Assembly: GCA_018105865.1 (NCBI GenBank)
Contig: CM030840.1
Coordinates: forward strand, 10,445,794-10,509,793
Length of the DNA: 64,000 bases
Source: Metaphire vulgaris
Taxonomy: Eukaryota; Annelida; Clitellata; Crassiclitellata; Megascolecidae
Direction: 5' to 3'
This document shows, piece by piece, positions 12,137 through 52,563 of this stretch. The notes beneath the pieces are model-generated. The model did not search any database. It was not told the DNA's origin and saw nothing but the letters and a program-made list of their open reading frames with translations. Each line of letters begins with the position of its first letter. Position 1 is the stretch's first letter. The translations under genes and the position numbers were made by a program.

Positions 12137-12302
12137 CAGGGTTTAATCTAGGCGGTTTCCGGGAGGAAAGTGCCCCTTTCCCCGGAAATTTCAAATTCCC
12201 CGGAAATTTTGGCATACTATATCAACTAATAGCAGCCCCCTAGCAGAATTCCCCCGGCTTTGTCAGTTCCCTTCGGAGTCCATAAGTCTAGATTAAGCAC
12301 TG
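12137..12302. mobile_element. MITE with CAGGGTTTAATCTAG ends
   Basis: 166 bp, ends CAGGGTTTAATCTAG / CTAGATTAAGCACTG, perfect 8-bp TSD CATTGCAC. Confidence 0.9.
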
Positions 12303-12370
12303 CATTGCACTAGTTCAGAGTTCAGACAGAATACCTTAGACTCTTAAGGTACTTAGAGGCAACCTATAGT

Positions 12371-12611
12371 CAGGGCCATCTTTAGAATTTTGGGCGCCCT
12401 AGGCAGATTTTCATTTTCGGGAATTTTCGCCCATTCACATCACATACGGAAAAAGTCTGACGAGCAAAAAAAGCTTCCCAGCTCCCGAAATAACCTGACG
12501 AGCAAAAAACGTTATTTGCTTAAAAAAATTTCATCCCCGTTTTGTTTCGCCCCTACAAAATTTTTCGCCACTAGGCAGTGCCTAAACTGCCTAATGGTTA
12601 AGGTGGCCCTG
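12371..12611. mobile_element. MITE with CAGGGCCATCTTTAG ends
   Basis: 241 bp, ends CAGGGCCATCTT / AAGGTGGCCCTG, perfect 8-bp TSD CCTATAGT. Two internal TGACGAGCAAAAAA motifs. Confidence 0.9.
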
Positions 12612-13185
12612 CCTATAGTTGCAGGATAACAGAATGACCACTATGAAGAAAACCCAAAACTGACGTCTTTCTTCATATAAAAGTACATATATAGTGCACC
12701 ATGGTAATGCATAGTATATAGCTATACATGCATAATTTTTACTTATACCCTACATATTCTATTCTATACATGACGATTTATAGAGCGCCGTAACACGACG
12801 AAGGCCAAAAACAAAAGCGCTGTGCAGTCAAATAGCTAAATTGTACGAGGTCTTAAATATTTAAGTGCGTCTTAAGCTTGCATGCAAAAGTCCCGGCCGA
12901 GGTGTGGCGTCCTTGGTTACGCCTATAACTGAGTGCCTATAGAGGTTTAGACTATAGCAATCAGAGACACAGTTAGATATAACTATATGCTTCTATTCAG
13001 ATCAACGTCTGGAGTACAACTACCTGCTAATGCTACTACAGATGGCTTCTATATGCCTAGCTGGTCAAGTGTTCATCTATTGGACAGTAGGCGTGGCCTA
13101 TGAGTGTCCATCACTCTACACGAGGTGGCCTTGGTCACATCGTCCGGTGTCGTATAAAATAAGTTACGCCATGAAATAAGTTCAT

Positions 13186-13455
13186 GAGCGATGTAGATGG
13201 GTAGGATATAAATTTATGACCTAGGATATAAAGTTATGACCTACAGTACCTTGAATTTGCAGTGATGACCAAAGGTGTAGATGGCTAGGATATAAATTTA
13301 TGACCTAGGATATAAATTTATGACCTACCTAACATTTCAGTCTCGGCCAAAGTAAGGCTATATGTGTAGATGGGTAGGATATAAATTTATGACCTACCTC
13401 AAACTTCTTTCTTGATAAATTTATGACCTAAGATATAAATTTAAGACCTCCCGTA
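13186..13455. repeat. Dispersed-tandem repeat of GATATAAATTTATGACCTA
   Basis: About eight copies in 270 bp, some preceded by GTGTAGATGGGTAG. The core ATAAATTTAT is palindromic. Spacing is irregular, so it is not a simple satellite. Confidence 0.85.
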
Positions 13456-13949
13456 AATTTTCCTGCGATCATCTATAATTTCAAATATTTCCCAGGGTTA
13501 CTCCCCCGGGTCTCATAAATAATGGGAGGGGAAGGGATAAAGGTGGAAAGCGATAAATTCTTCTTAAAAAGGTCCCTGGTACTTTATGTCATACCATTGC
13601 GATTGGGTACAAAAAGCGGCACTTTCAAGGGTTTAATTTGGGGCTGTAAAATACTTAATATAACTCACGGGCATTTCAAATGTTTAAAAAAATTCTGATT
13701 GTTAAACCCCCGACATCCAGACCCAGTTTCTAGTTTGCTGTTCCAGACCCCGTTGACTCCAGTTGAGTTAAAAACCACACTTTGCATAGGCTGGCTACGC
13801 CACTGTTTGGTGGGTAGGTTGCCTGCCAAGAATTCCCAAGTAGGAACCAAAATTATGGTACGCGTTGCTATGGACGGGGCGGTTCTAATGTTGATTGACA
13901 GGCTATCCGCCGACCAATCAAAATTTGATCAGGAACTTATTTTATGGCG

Positions 13950-14062
13950 GAACTTATTTTATATGACACCGGAAGCGCATTCCACAAGAGGGGTTCCCGT
14001 GCGACATGGATCTCTCTCCGAGCTTCACTGTCCTCAACGGAGGAGGGACTTGCAATAGGGAC
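13950..14062 (-). pseudogene. CR1-like LINE C-terminal fragment
   Basis: Codes for VPPPLRTVKLGERSMSHGNP, matching the PPSKTxKLGERSVTRGN motif of the 31 kb and 42 kb LINEs. Confidence 0.75.
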
Positions 14063-14204
14063 TGACTGCTGGATCGAAACTGCAGGAGTCGGTCTGTCTG
14101 ATCCCGTCTTCGCACCAGAGTCGTCAAGTATTCCGGGCAGATAAGATTGGATGCCAAACTGAAGTCCTGTGGAGTGCGTAATACGAGGAAATATTCTCAG
14201 ATGG

Positions 14205-14320
14205 ATTCAAAATTGTTTGAAGAGAAGAAGACATTCAGAATGGGCAAGAGTTTTAGTAGGGTGCCTCAAGGCTCGGTGCTTGGGCCATTGCTTTTTCTAA
14301 TATATATCACTATAGTGGTT
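14205..14320 (+). pseudogene. Short reverse-transcriptase fragment
   Basis: SRVPQGSVLGPLLFLIYI is the GVPQGSVLGPLLF motif of non-LTR reverse transcriptases; nothing else of the domain remains. Confidence 0.75.
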
Positions 14321-14375
14321 TTCACACAGGCTAACTTAGCCTCCTAAGCCACTTTAAATCACATTATTATTAATG
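14318..14375 (+). mobile_element. 3' part of a tRNA-derived SINE, (ATT)n-tail family
   Basis: GTGGTTTTCACACAGGCTAA, then CCTCCTAAGCCACTTTAAAT and CACATTATTATTA. Shared with 59076-59200, 49604-49662 and, in reverse, 23547-23663. Confidence 0.6.
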
Positions 14376-14639
14376 CTTCATCCTCATTGCTCTTCCAATT
14401 CAGTCATGTTGAAATATTGAACTAGCCTTTGGACTTGCAGACATACTGAACATATGCAGGACCACGACTCATGTGGATTCCGTACATTCTCCACACCTAA
14501 AACTCATACTTCAGGGCAATTGCTGGCTTGCAGTACCTTGAAGGCTAAACATTCCTGCATCCTCCTTACATTGCTGCAAGTCGGAGATTCCAGTTTAATC
14601 TTTGCCAATTTTGCTTCTTCAGTTTCTTTGGTTACTACC

Positions 14640-14947
14640 CAGGGATATTTTTACACCCCCTAAAACCTCCAAATTTGAGGTCGACACCCCCAAATTTCCT
14701 AATCCTGAACACTATATAAATTTGAGAAGTAACACCCCAAACTTTATTTCTCCGATGACTTTTTTGCTTGTCAGACTATTTTGAGACCCGATAACGTTCT
14801 TTTGCTTGTCAGACTTTTTGAGATTTGATGAGGTTTTTGTGTTTTTTGCCTGTCATACTTTTGTGGGACGACTTTTTTATACACTTCGGCAGAGACCCCC
14901 AAATTTTATCGACACCCCTCAAATTCACAATCCTAGAAATAAACCTG
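14640..14947. mobile_element. hAT-type MITE, CAGGGATATTT family, copy 2
   Basis: 308 bp, ends CAGGGATATTTTTACACC / CCTAGAAATAAACCTG, perfect 8-bp TSD TTACTACC. Related to 9248-9941. Three TTTTGCTTGTCAG motifs inside. Confidence 0.92.
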
Positions 14948-14955
14948 TTACTACC

Positions 14956-15983
14956 TCATTCAATGACTCTTTCAGGAACTTACCATTTCATTAATCATCA
15001 AATTCAGTTTGCCATGCAAGTGTTCATAAATTTGCACAGTACATTTCCAATACATATTTTGTCTCAAGAAGGCTTAAACTTTGCAATAATCCTTATTTTT
15101 GTCCTAAAATTGCATGCTTTCATACAGGACCCTGCTCATTCAAAACTTCACATGCCAATATAAAAACAACATGGAGTGAATGCTGAAATGCAGTTTCTTA
15201 GTTGAACTTAAATAATTGGAGATGCACTGTTTCAAAACTATTTATGTTCAAAAGAGCTGTGAATGAATAAGAATTTTAAAACCAAAGGTACACATTTTCA
15301 AACTAGTATGCGAGTGGTCAATTCATGATTTAGCCAAGTTTTGCATTCACTTGTCACAGTGACATGTGGTTTATTTATTTCCGACAAAGTTGTGTCAAAA
15401 GTTGCAAAATTAAAACTCGTTTTCTCTCGCAGCTAGTTAATTTAAAAACACAGAGACCTTAGATATTAACTTTCATCAACAAATTTTCATTTGCTGTCAT
15501 CAATGTCCCTAGTCTTCTCCTTTTAAAATCAAAATTTACTGGAACTTGTGCTCAACGAAGAAAACAAATAATGCCAAAATGCACATTGTCAGGTTCTTCA
15601 CCGACTAAACAAGTCTTGAAACGACTGCAAATGGAAATCAAAAGAAAGAGGACAGAAGCTGATTTTAAAAAAACATCTAGAACAGAACCATTAACAACTA
15701 CAGAGACTTAAATTACACTTTTATCTTGTTACCTGATCTTCATCTACTGAGGCATCAAAAACACTGAATGACTGAACAGCTTTTATATAATAAATCCCAA
15801 ACTCTGATATGGTAAGGAGAAACAATATGTAGTAACAACACCCAAAAATTTATCAAGTGCTCAATTTAAAAAAACATGCAGGATAATTTAACTCTACTAG
15901 CAAATATACAAAAAATGCACATCAGTATACAGGTGACACAACTCAGATCAGATAAACCATCACAATAATCAGTCATCTTATAT
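14956..15983. other. AT-rich stretch with no supported gene
   Basis: No domain-bearing ORF, RNA gene or clear repeat seen. It may be intergenic DNA beyond the 3' end of the OTUD7-like gene. Confidence 0.5.
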
Positions 15984-16863
15984 CAGAGGTGCACACCCAT
16001 TTTGAACTTGGGGTCAAATTCTGTGCCATCTTGACCATTTCACAATTATAATTGTCGGGCTGAAAGTGTCTTTGACAAGCTTCAGTGAGTTACCCTTCTA
16101 GCCCATGAGCTATATACAAAGGAAGCACAGGATGGAGTGGTATATAAATTGTTCAAGATTGTGGGAGTGGCACCTTTGAAATGAAATGGTAAAACTAAGT
16201 GGCAAGAAGGCAAATGGTACTCCTATATTGGCAAAATGTTGCTCGTATTCAGTTGCTGCATTACAAATTATGTGAAAATCTGATATCTTAAAACCTGATT
16301 TGATGCATTTCAGGCCTTATAAACATAAACATTTCATAGTATCCTATTTATTCTAATAATGTAATGGAGACAGATCTAAAGGTACACATTTTAAAATATG
16401 ATGGACGGCTCTAATGAAAGTCTCATATAGATTATAGGCCCTGCTGAAGGGCATGGGCATACGCAAAGCGTGAAACTGCATTTCAGATGTCGGCAGCAAC
16501 AGCACTTACAGCAAAGTTCTGCCATTCATTGGCCCAATTCACTTGTATATTCTCAGTCTTGAGAAATGCCTTAAAGAAAATATAATAATGAGATTGCCGG
16601 ACTTGGATCCATAGGTCTTAAAGTTGAAATCATTACAAAAAGCCATAATGGTAAAAACTTATAGTTGAAGATTTCTATTAGAGTTTGAGGTTCTATCAGA
16701 ATAACTACAGAGTTCATTCTGCTTTCTGCTCACTGCCCCAAAATACTTCTTATGATAATTGCAAATTTTCACCACATAAACCAAGCTCCATTCAATGCTA
16801 TTGATAAGAATTCATCCAAATCTGCAATAGGTGACACTCATTGACACTGGTTGTGCACCCCTG
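15984..16863. mobile_element. hAT-like element with CAGAGGTGCACA ends
   Basis: Ends CAGAGGTGCACACCC and TGTGCACCCCTG form an inverted pair. No matching TSD found, so the boundaries are less certain. No transposase sequence recognised inside. Confidence 0.55.
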
Positions 16864-18428
16864 CATAATAAAACAGGCTCCAAGAACAAACAGGTTCCAA
16901 GAAAAATCAGAAATAAAGGCTCACACATTCGATAAACAGAAGTAATTTACACTATTTACAAGCAAATTTAATTGCAACCCTATAACTATTCTTTGTCTAT
17001 ATTAACAAACTGACTGAAAAGTGCAAAATAATATAAATGTCAAATCTTTAAGAAACAGTTTGGCGAGCATCTGGCCTGTTTCTTAACGACGAGATTCACT
17101 CGAACAACAGAGTGACAAGTGAAACTGACAAGAAATAACTTAGTTTTCTCATTTAAAGTCAACACATACCTTCAAAAACATTAGCCAAGAAAAGAGAATG
17201 CAAAGCATGTGATACAAAGATGTTGCAGTACAAGTGCCTGACAATGAGCCAGAATCAGAAACTGCATTGTGGGCATTGTCGAAATGAACTTTGGAAACAA
17301 TGCACATTACTAACTACATATAAAATCATGATAAGATTTCTAAGCCAAATACCAACTTGCAACAACAGCATGAACTTGGACAGAGGCACTCAATATTCTC
17401 AGCAATTATCATTACAAAGTGACGACGGTAAAGTTGTGTAAAAACAGCAGTCTAACTAACTACTGATATAAACTAAAGAATTCAAAGCAGCCACATCAAT
17501 AGATTACACCAAAAAATAGAAATACTTTGAAGTAAAAATGTATTAAAAATTATTTTCCGGCATCTTTGAGAATACCTTTACCAGAAAATAATATTAACCT
17601 TATAATCCAACAGAACAGCATAGAACACAGTTAAGAATGATCAAAGTACAATTACATTTTTGCTCTTTTCAGTTCTAGACAATGATTCAGAAAATTAATT
17701 TTAAAAACTGAAACAATACGACTTTCAATGTGAAATGAACACTCGGACAGTAAGTATAAGATGATTATAAGATGATAGCGAAGCTGTGAGATAAACTTAC
17801 GGCATAAAGTAGGTAAATTTAACAACAAAATCACAAGAAATGTCTACAAACAAAAAGATATAAATAAAATTAATCTCCACCTGTAACACAGAGTGGCTGT
17901 CAATGAACTTAACCAATTACCTCCAGCTGCAAGCATGTCAATAGCTCATAACCATATTTTGTAAGTTAAAATTCATATTGCTGTTAAAATCGGTCAAACC
18001 TGGGAATGACTAAATCAACACCAAAGGCAGATTTCACCAAAATTACCACAAAATGGATTGCGCTTAACAATAAAGTTTAGATAACTCTAAGTGCAAGGGA
18101 TTTACAAGATAGGATAAATGTTACAATATATTACAACTTAATGCTTACATATCCTATGGAACACATTACAGAAATATTCACACTTAACACAAAACTATTA
18201 TGATTCTGATAACAAGTACTGTAACACAGTTGAAAATATTTTAATCTCATTTATGTTATTAAATGGTGCAACTGGTGATTTTATTCAACTAACCAAAACT
18301 TTAAATTAACAAATCCTTGACCATTGGCAAAACCAAACCAAACCACTGCTTCACAGAAAATGAATTTCTCAACAGAAAAAGCAACGTAGCAGTAGGCACG
18401 ACAGCAACTAATATCCATGCATTCAGTG
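16864..18428. other. AT-rich 3' flank and probable 3' UTR of the OTUD7-like gene
   Basis: No repeat termini or coding sequence recognised; low GC. Confidence 0.5.
18280..18285 (-). terminator. Candidate polyadenylation signal of the OTUD7-like gene
   Basis: AATAAA on the minus strand, about 145 nt downstream of the stop codon. Other AT-rich matches exist further down, so a longer 3' UTR is possible. Confidence 0.4.
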
Positions 18429-47543
<29,115 letters not shown>

Positions 47544-48151
47544 TGTCAGAAGAACATTGACAACACATTGACTGGTTACCTAAGCATAATACCCAAAAGC
47601 ATCACGTCAGCCTTTCAATATTTATCAGTTTACAAGAAACTGATAAAAAAACAATGAGTATGTACCAGCTGATAAAGTTGGGCTCAATAAATTTCCCCAT
47701 GATGTAAGACAAAACAATACCTTTCATCAAAGTCTAAATGCCAGAAATGTAAACTAAAGTGTGGGGTAGCTTTGTGGAAATACAAACATAACACATGATA
47801 TTCATCAAAACAACAAACAGTTGCCGGATTTCTTGCCCTCATCATGCATCGTTTGCAGCATAACCAAAACACATCCACTCCCAACATCAAAATCCTGTCA
47901 ACTTTTGTATACAGTTTATGCAAGGGCCTATTGTTATACGAGAACAACATTTATAAGTCCCGTCATCCCGTCATCAATATTAACATCCATTAAGTTCAGC
48001 GTCAAGCTAAGAAATTATGCAACACGCTTGAAACGCTAACTTTTAAAAAGCAATACTCATCATCGTCCCCCTGTGCATCACTGTATAAAGACCCTCAAGA
48101 AATCCCTCTACGAACGACATTTAACTAGCAAAGGCGGCCGCCGCCGCTTAC

Positions 48152-48360
48152 TCTGCAATGGTCGTACGCTTTAACATCAGTCGGACATAAAAGCTCATCG
48201 CAAAATCACTTGCAGCTGAGAAACACAGACTTTCAATCGACGACTGGATTCGTGGTTTCACCGCATCATCATCCTCTCTCTCCTCCTCCTCCGCAGCTAG
48301 TCTGATTAAAATCAACTCTTTAAACAACAAAGCAGCGAATCAACAACGCCATCTTGGAAA
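48152..48360 (-). other. 5' untranslated exon 1 of the OTUD7-like gene
   Basis: A CpG-rich segment ending in a good donor, GCAGA|GTAAGC (intron starts at 48151). The frame leading into exon 2 meets a stop codon upstream of the donor with no ATG after it, so this exon is read as noncoding. A short upstream ORF starts at the AAGATGGCG motif near 48352 and stops after about ten codons. The 5' limit is inferred from the promoter motifs, not seen. Confidence 0.6.
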
Positions 48361-48396
48361 TGCTCACAGCAATAGCATTCAGTGGCGCATGCGCGC
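48345..48396 (-). promoter_or_regulatory. Promoter motifs of the OTUD7-like gene: NRF1-like palindrome and YY1-like site
   Basis: GCGCATGCGC at 48385-48394 is a perfect NRF1-type palindrome. CCAAGATGGCG (minus strand, 48357-48347) is the classic YY1/initiator-proximal motif, about 30 bp further into the transcript. The segment is locally CpG-rich and no TATA box is seen, which fits a housekeeping promoter. Factor binding is inferred from motif identity only. Confidence 0.6.
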
Positions 48397-48477
48397 CTGG
48401 TCAGGTAAAGGACGTCAACAAAAACATCAGTCCGTGACTATTTAAACGTCTTTGGATGCCACCGTCGTCCTCTATGA

Positions 48478-48770
48478 CAGTGGGTTCTCAACCCGTGGTC
48501 CGTGGGTCCGCGAGAGGGGTCTAGTGGTCCGCGGCAGATTCTGAAAAACGTTAATAAAAATTATACATATATATTTTTTAGAGGAAGCAACATAATTAAA
48601 TTAAGTAAGGTGACGACCTTTTTGTTTGTCGGGGTACTGGCGAGGAACGAATATCACACGCGATGACCTGTTTTTGCTTGTCATTATTTTTTCTCAATTT
48701 TCAGGTGATCCGCGAGAAATTGTTGATCTTCAAAAGTGGTCCGCGAGGCAAAGGGGTCTGAGAACCACTG
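48478..48770. mobile_element. hAT MITE just upstream of the OTUD7 promoter
   Basis: 293 bp, ends CAGTGGGTTCTCAAC / GTCTGAGAACCACTG with GTGGTCCG subterminal motifs, perfect 8-bp TSD CTCTATGA. Its terminal sequence resembles the ZBED-like hAT at 48926, so it may be a deletion derivative of that family. Confidence 0.93.
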
Positions 48771-49014
48771 CTCTATGATTCAGGAACTCGATACCGCTAC
48801 CAGTCACCACGTGACGCAGACCTAATCTATTCTAGTGTAATCCATTCATCCGTTTCTATAGCGCAATATCTTTTTTCTCATAATGTCTCTTAATAACGCC
48901 TCACAGATGCACTGACCTTCGCTCAGCCCAGGAGTTCTCAAACTGTGGTCCGCGGACCCTCGGGGGTCCGCAAAGCACCCAAAGGGGGTCTGCGAAGAGT
49001 ATCCGGAAAACGAT

Positions 49015-49118
49015 TAGTGCTGTTACGGTTTCACCTTGTGCAGTCTCGGTCGGTTTCGGTTCGGTTTTGACCGAAAACCCGCGGTTTCGGTTCGGTTCGG
49101 TTAACCGTAACAGCACTA
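49015..49118. mobile_element. Small MITE with TAGTGCTGTTACGGTT ends
   Basis: 104 bp, perfect 16-bp inverted ends, CGGTTTCGGTT-type repeats inside. Its TSD AAAACGAT is at 49007-49014 on the left; on the right it is split by the P-like element (AAAAC at 49119-49123, completed at 52153-52160). Confidence 0.85.
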
Positions 49119-49603
49119 AAAACCATAGTCTCTATATATAATATAGTCATGCAATCCAATACTCTATCGGCCCGGCAGCCATTTTGCACTTGTTTATTGA
49201 ACGTTAAATGTATAATATGCGATTTGAAGAAAACTTTCCATTTATAATCAAATAAAGGTCAATATCGATATATATATATATATACCACTATAATGGATAA
49301 TTATAAAAGCGATGAGTTTTGATTTTTAAGTATTGAAGTGTTATATTCTATCATAGTAACCATTTTTTCATATTGAATATCTTTCTTGGATCTTGAATGT
49401 GTAGAGTTACGACGGGTAATAATAATCCTCTGATCTGAGCTGATCCGCTGATCTCAGTTTGATATAGACGTTTAGTGGTCTGCTCAGTGGCTATAGAGCC
49501 ATACTGGGAAGGGGGAAGCGATCAGCGGAGATGGAAGGGATAACAAAATAGTTGTAGGCCCCTATAGCCGGTCATCTGGCCCCAGCACCCCTCTATAGCC
49601 GCT

Positions 49604-49662
49604 GATCTGACCACTAAACCACTTTAAATCACATTATTATTATTATTATTATTATTATTTAG
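49604..49662 (+). mobile_element. 3' end of (ATT)n-tail SINE inside the P-like element
   Basis: ACTAAACCACTTTAAATCAC followed by (ATT)n. The 5' part is absent. Confidence 0.5.
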
Positions 49663-49697
49663 TTACATACATTTTCAGTGATTTTTTTATAGTGAAT

Positions 49698-49850
49698 ATG
49701 CCGAGTTGTTCCGCCATCAACTGTTCCAATGGGGCTCACAATGGTGTGAGAGTCCACAGATTCCCACGTGAACGAAATCGCCGTGCCATTTGGATACAGA
49801 ATTCTCGCCGTGACAAATGGAGTCCTGCCAAAAATGGTGTTTTATGTGAT
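49698..49850 (+). CDS. THAP protein exon 1
   Basis: Codes for residues 1-51, starting MPSCSAINCSNGAHNGVRVH and ending KNGVLCD. Perfect GTGAGT donor. The ATG is the first in frame after stop codons in the upstream AT-rich sequence. Confidence 0.85.
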
Positions 49851-50343
49851 GTGAGTAAATGCACATAACAGTTAAGAACAGTAATAATGAGTTACAATGA
49901 TGAACAACATGAGTTACTGTATGATAATATAACTTTATATAACACGGGTGGCTTGCTTATTTTTCAGTTATCAAGGAATATACTGTATATATAACACTTT
50001 TTTTCATAATTTTTATCATTTTTATTTAGTTATTGTACAATGGCAGCTTCTTTTCAACATCGGTCTTTGCTGTATCGTTGTGCACTTTGCAATGCTCTTT
50101 CAGATTCATTTTGAAGAAAATCAGTTTGAGAATAAAAGGCTTGATGGTAAGCGACTTCTGAAGTGGAATGCTGTACCAACTCTTTTTCGATGTTCCAAAC
50201 AAACCGTTCTTACATCTAGACGACCTAATGCAATGCAACGCGAGCTATGGTATCAGCGTCTTTTGAGAGCGAAAGAAACTTATGTTCGGTTTCCTTCCAA
50301 AAACGACCTCGTTTGGATCATGAATATTGCAGGCTGGAAATGA
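49698..50343 (+). CDS. THAP-domain protein, two exons, inside a P-like element
   Basis: Exon 1 is 49698-49850 (donor GAT|GTGAGT); exon 2 is 50104-50343 (acceptor CTCTTTCAG), joined in phase 0 to give 130 aa. The first 80 residues are a complete THAP zinc finger: C4, C9, C50 and H53 (C-x4-C, then C-x2-H), the invariant Pro of HRFPRE, W32, WSP at 41-43 and the closing AVPTLF signature. THAP domains are sequence-specific DNA-binding modules of P-element transposases and THAP proteins. The ORF then runs 50 residues (basic, with SRRPNAMQRELWYQRLL) and stops; no RNase H-like catalytic domain is seen downstream in the element. The surrounding inverted repeats and TSD show that it belongs to the transposon rather than being an independent host gene. 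It could be a truncated transposase or a small repressor-like product. Confidence 0.85.
50104..50343 (+). CDS. THAP protein exon 2
   Basis: Begins IHFEENQFENKRLDGKR, completing the C-x2-H zinc ligand set, then AVPTLF, then a basic tail ending NIAGWK and a TGA stop. Confidence 0.82.
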   Translation: MHFEENQFENKRLDGKRLLKWNAVPTLFRCSKQTVLTSRRPNAMQRELWYQRLLRAKETYVRFPSKNDLVWIMNIAGWK

Positions 50344-50920
50344 TGAAAGAGTTAAAGCAGCTAATTCAGACGAAATGTAGCTGACAGTGCTCAAATCATA
50401 TGGTGGAAATGAATACGGTCTTACACTTCCATCCTGTTTACACTGCTGCACAGCTTTGAAAGCATTTTTTGTTCCAGCAGATCTGAACTTTCACGAAGTA
50501 ATGCCATTCTGGATTTGTTGTTAAGCAGATCATCTGTTTTGGCGAACAGATCAGACATTCCACAATGCCATGAGTTGTACAACAAAATTGCAAAAAAAAT
50601 TTTAGATTAAGGCTACATGTATATTGTAAAGAAGTCAGCAAAATGTCAAATGATGACAGTCAGCACAGCAGCAAAAGTGCTAAGTCAAGAACTGTCATAA
50701 TATAACTGTTTACTGGTTACTTGTACTTTTGCTAACATTTTTATTAGTGTATGTATTTAGATGTATTGCATTTCTGAATATATATATTTGACTTATGTGG
50801 AATTATTTCAGCTCTTATTGGACTTTTGTTTTACTATGCAATAGTTGATACCGGAGATCAGCACCGGCACCTACGGGCACAGAGCCTACGGATGAACTTT
50901 ACCTTTACTTTATGCAATAG

Positions 50921-50922
<2 letters not shown>

Positions 50923-51006
<84 letters not shown>
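50923..51006. repeat. (GT)n microsatellite
   Basis: About 42 GT units. Confidence 0.97.
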
Positions 51007-51012
<6 letters not shown>

Positions 51013-51115
51013 GAATCACATTCAACTGTATGTCACTAAATCATGGATTATATAGCACTTTTGTAAAATACAACAGAAGTATACACTGTCTTTCTTGTAA
51101 TAGTCATAGGCAAGG

Positions 51116-51286
51116 GGCAGTCTATTAATTATGCCAACAATTTTTGGGGAATTTTTAACCACGCTCTCCTCTTGTCAACAACTGTCAAACTTTTCAAACC
51201 ACCTCCCCCTTTAAATTGACGTAATTAATGGACAGCTCCCAATGTGCATTGTCGACCTGGACAGCCCCCAATGTGCATTGTCGACC
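51116..51286. mobile_element. MITE with GGGGCAGTCTATTAATTATG end and a tandem duplicate at its right border
   Basis: Left GGGGCAGTCTATTAATTATG pairs with right GTAATTAATGGACAGCTCCC (ends about 51240). Immediately after, a segment CCCAATGTGCATTGTCGACC is repeated (51238-51286), each copy preceded by GGACAGC. Confidence 0.65.
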
Positions 51287-51321
51287 AGGCAAATTTTACA
51301 CAAATATACAGAGCTATAGAA

Positions 51322-51821
51322 CAGTGTTTATTCTTGACATCAGGGGGGATTTTCAAATGTTTGGGGGACAAGGTTTGAGTTTCCAAAAAACTTGACAAGC
51401 AAATTTGGTTATCTTCTTTTAAAAATGGGCTGACAAGCAAATAAAAAGGTCATCCTTTCAGCCAGGGTGTGATTTGTGACTGGAGCAGTGGGGGATATTT
51501 GTGGGGGAGGGGATGTAGTTGTTGGGGAAATGTAGCAGTGGGGAGATGTAGTGGTGAAGGGATGTAGCAGTAGGGGGATGCAGTTGGGCAGTGGAGGAAA
51601 ATCCCCACTTCCCCCTACTACAAATCGTGCCCTGCTCGAATGCCCTACCAAGCAAAATATTGTCATCCTTACATTTTTCTCCCTCCAAAACAAATTTAAT
51701 GCCCCCCGTCGAAACACTTGGACGAAATTTCCATCCCCATGCAACATGTGAAAAGTTTTTTGGGGGGATTTTTCGAACTTTGGGGGGAAATTCACCCCAG
51801 AGAAGGCCTAGAATAAACACG
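51322..51821. mobile_element. hAT-like element with CAGTGTTTATTC ends, nested in the P-like element
   Basis: 500 bp, ends CAGTGTTTATTCTTG / CTAGAATAAACACG, TSD CTATAGAA versus CTATAGAG (7/8). An inner unit at about 51470-51640 has its own inverted ends (CAGGGTGTGATTTGT / ACAAATCGTGCCCTG) without a clear TSD. Related to the element starting at 63720. Confidence 0.75.
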
Positions 51822-52359
51822 CTATAGAGGGAAAATTTATTGTCCATATCTCATTTAGGGCGGATGATGAAAGAGTGGATATAAACTCTTATTTACGCGA
51901 TGGAGCGGTAAATTCCGATTCCGTTAGCGCTACTACTTGCTTGCACACATGCAGTAGTGCCTCCAAAGTCACTTTAAAATCACGCTCGGAGATGTATGTT
52001 GTAAGTATTTTGCAAGGATCGTGAGACTGTTTTCATGGTTGCTAAGCGTAGCTGCGCATCTGAAAAGTGCAAGATGGCGGCTTCATCGCCCAGTGGGTCG
52101 TTAACGTTAGCCAATGGATTGCATGACTATATTATATATATAGACTATGCTAAAAACGATCCGTTTCGACACTCTGCATGATTCATCGCGAAGCTCTTGC
52201 ATCCAAGAAAAATGAAACTTCGCTGAAATGCTCCAGACATGCGTTGAAATAGTCAACTCGATAAAAGGCAGACCACTGAATGGACAATTGTTTGTTAGAT
52301 TGTGTGAAGATAGCGGCTCAGATCATACACATCTGGTGTTACACACATATGTACGCTAG

Positions 52360-52563
<204 letters not shown>

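Larger units (their letters stand above)
49124..52149 (+). mobile_element. P-element-like DNA transposon carrying a THAP gene
   Basis: The termini are inverted repeats of about 35 bp (both start CATAGTC and run through a TATATA core to TCATGCAATCC), with weaker subterminal similarity (GCCATNTTGCACTT). Perfect 8-bp TSD CTAAAAAC at 49116-49123 and 52150-52157. CA...TG ends, 8-bp TSD and an internal THAP ORF are P-superfamily traits; Kolobok, the other THAP carrier, makes TTAA duplications. The 3026-bp length includes a later 500-bp insertion (51322-51821) and a (GT)n tract. Confidence 0.78.

Noticed and set aside
48148..48330. Start of the OTUD7 protein in exon 1 (60-codon minus ORF)
   Set aside because: Its frame does not join the UBA-like frame of exon 2, and the in-frame join carries a stop with no ATG; the start in exon 2 matches the family length.
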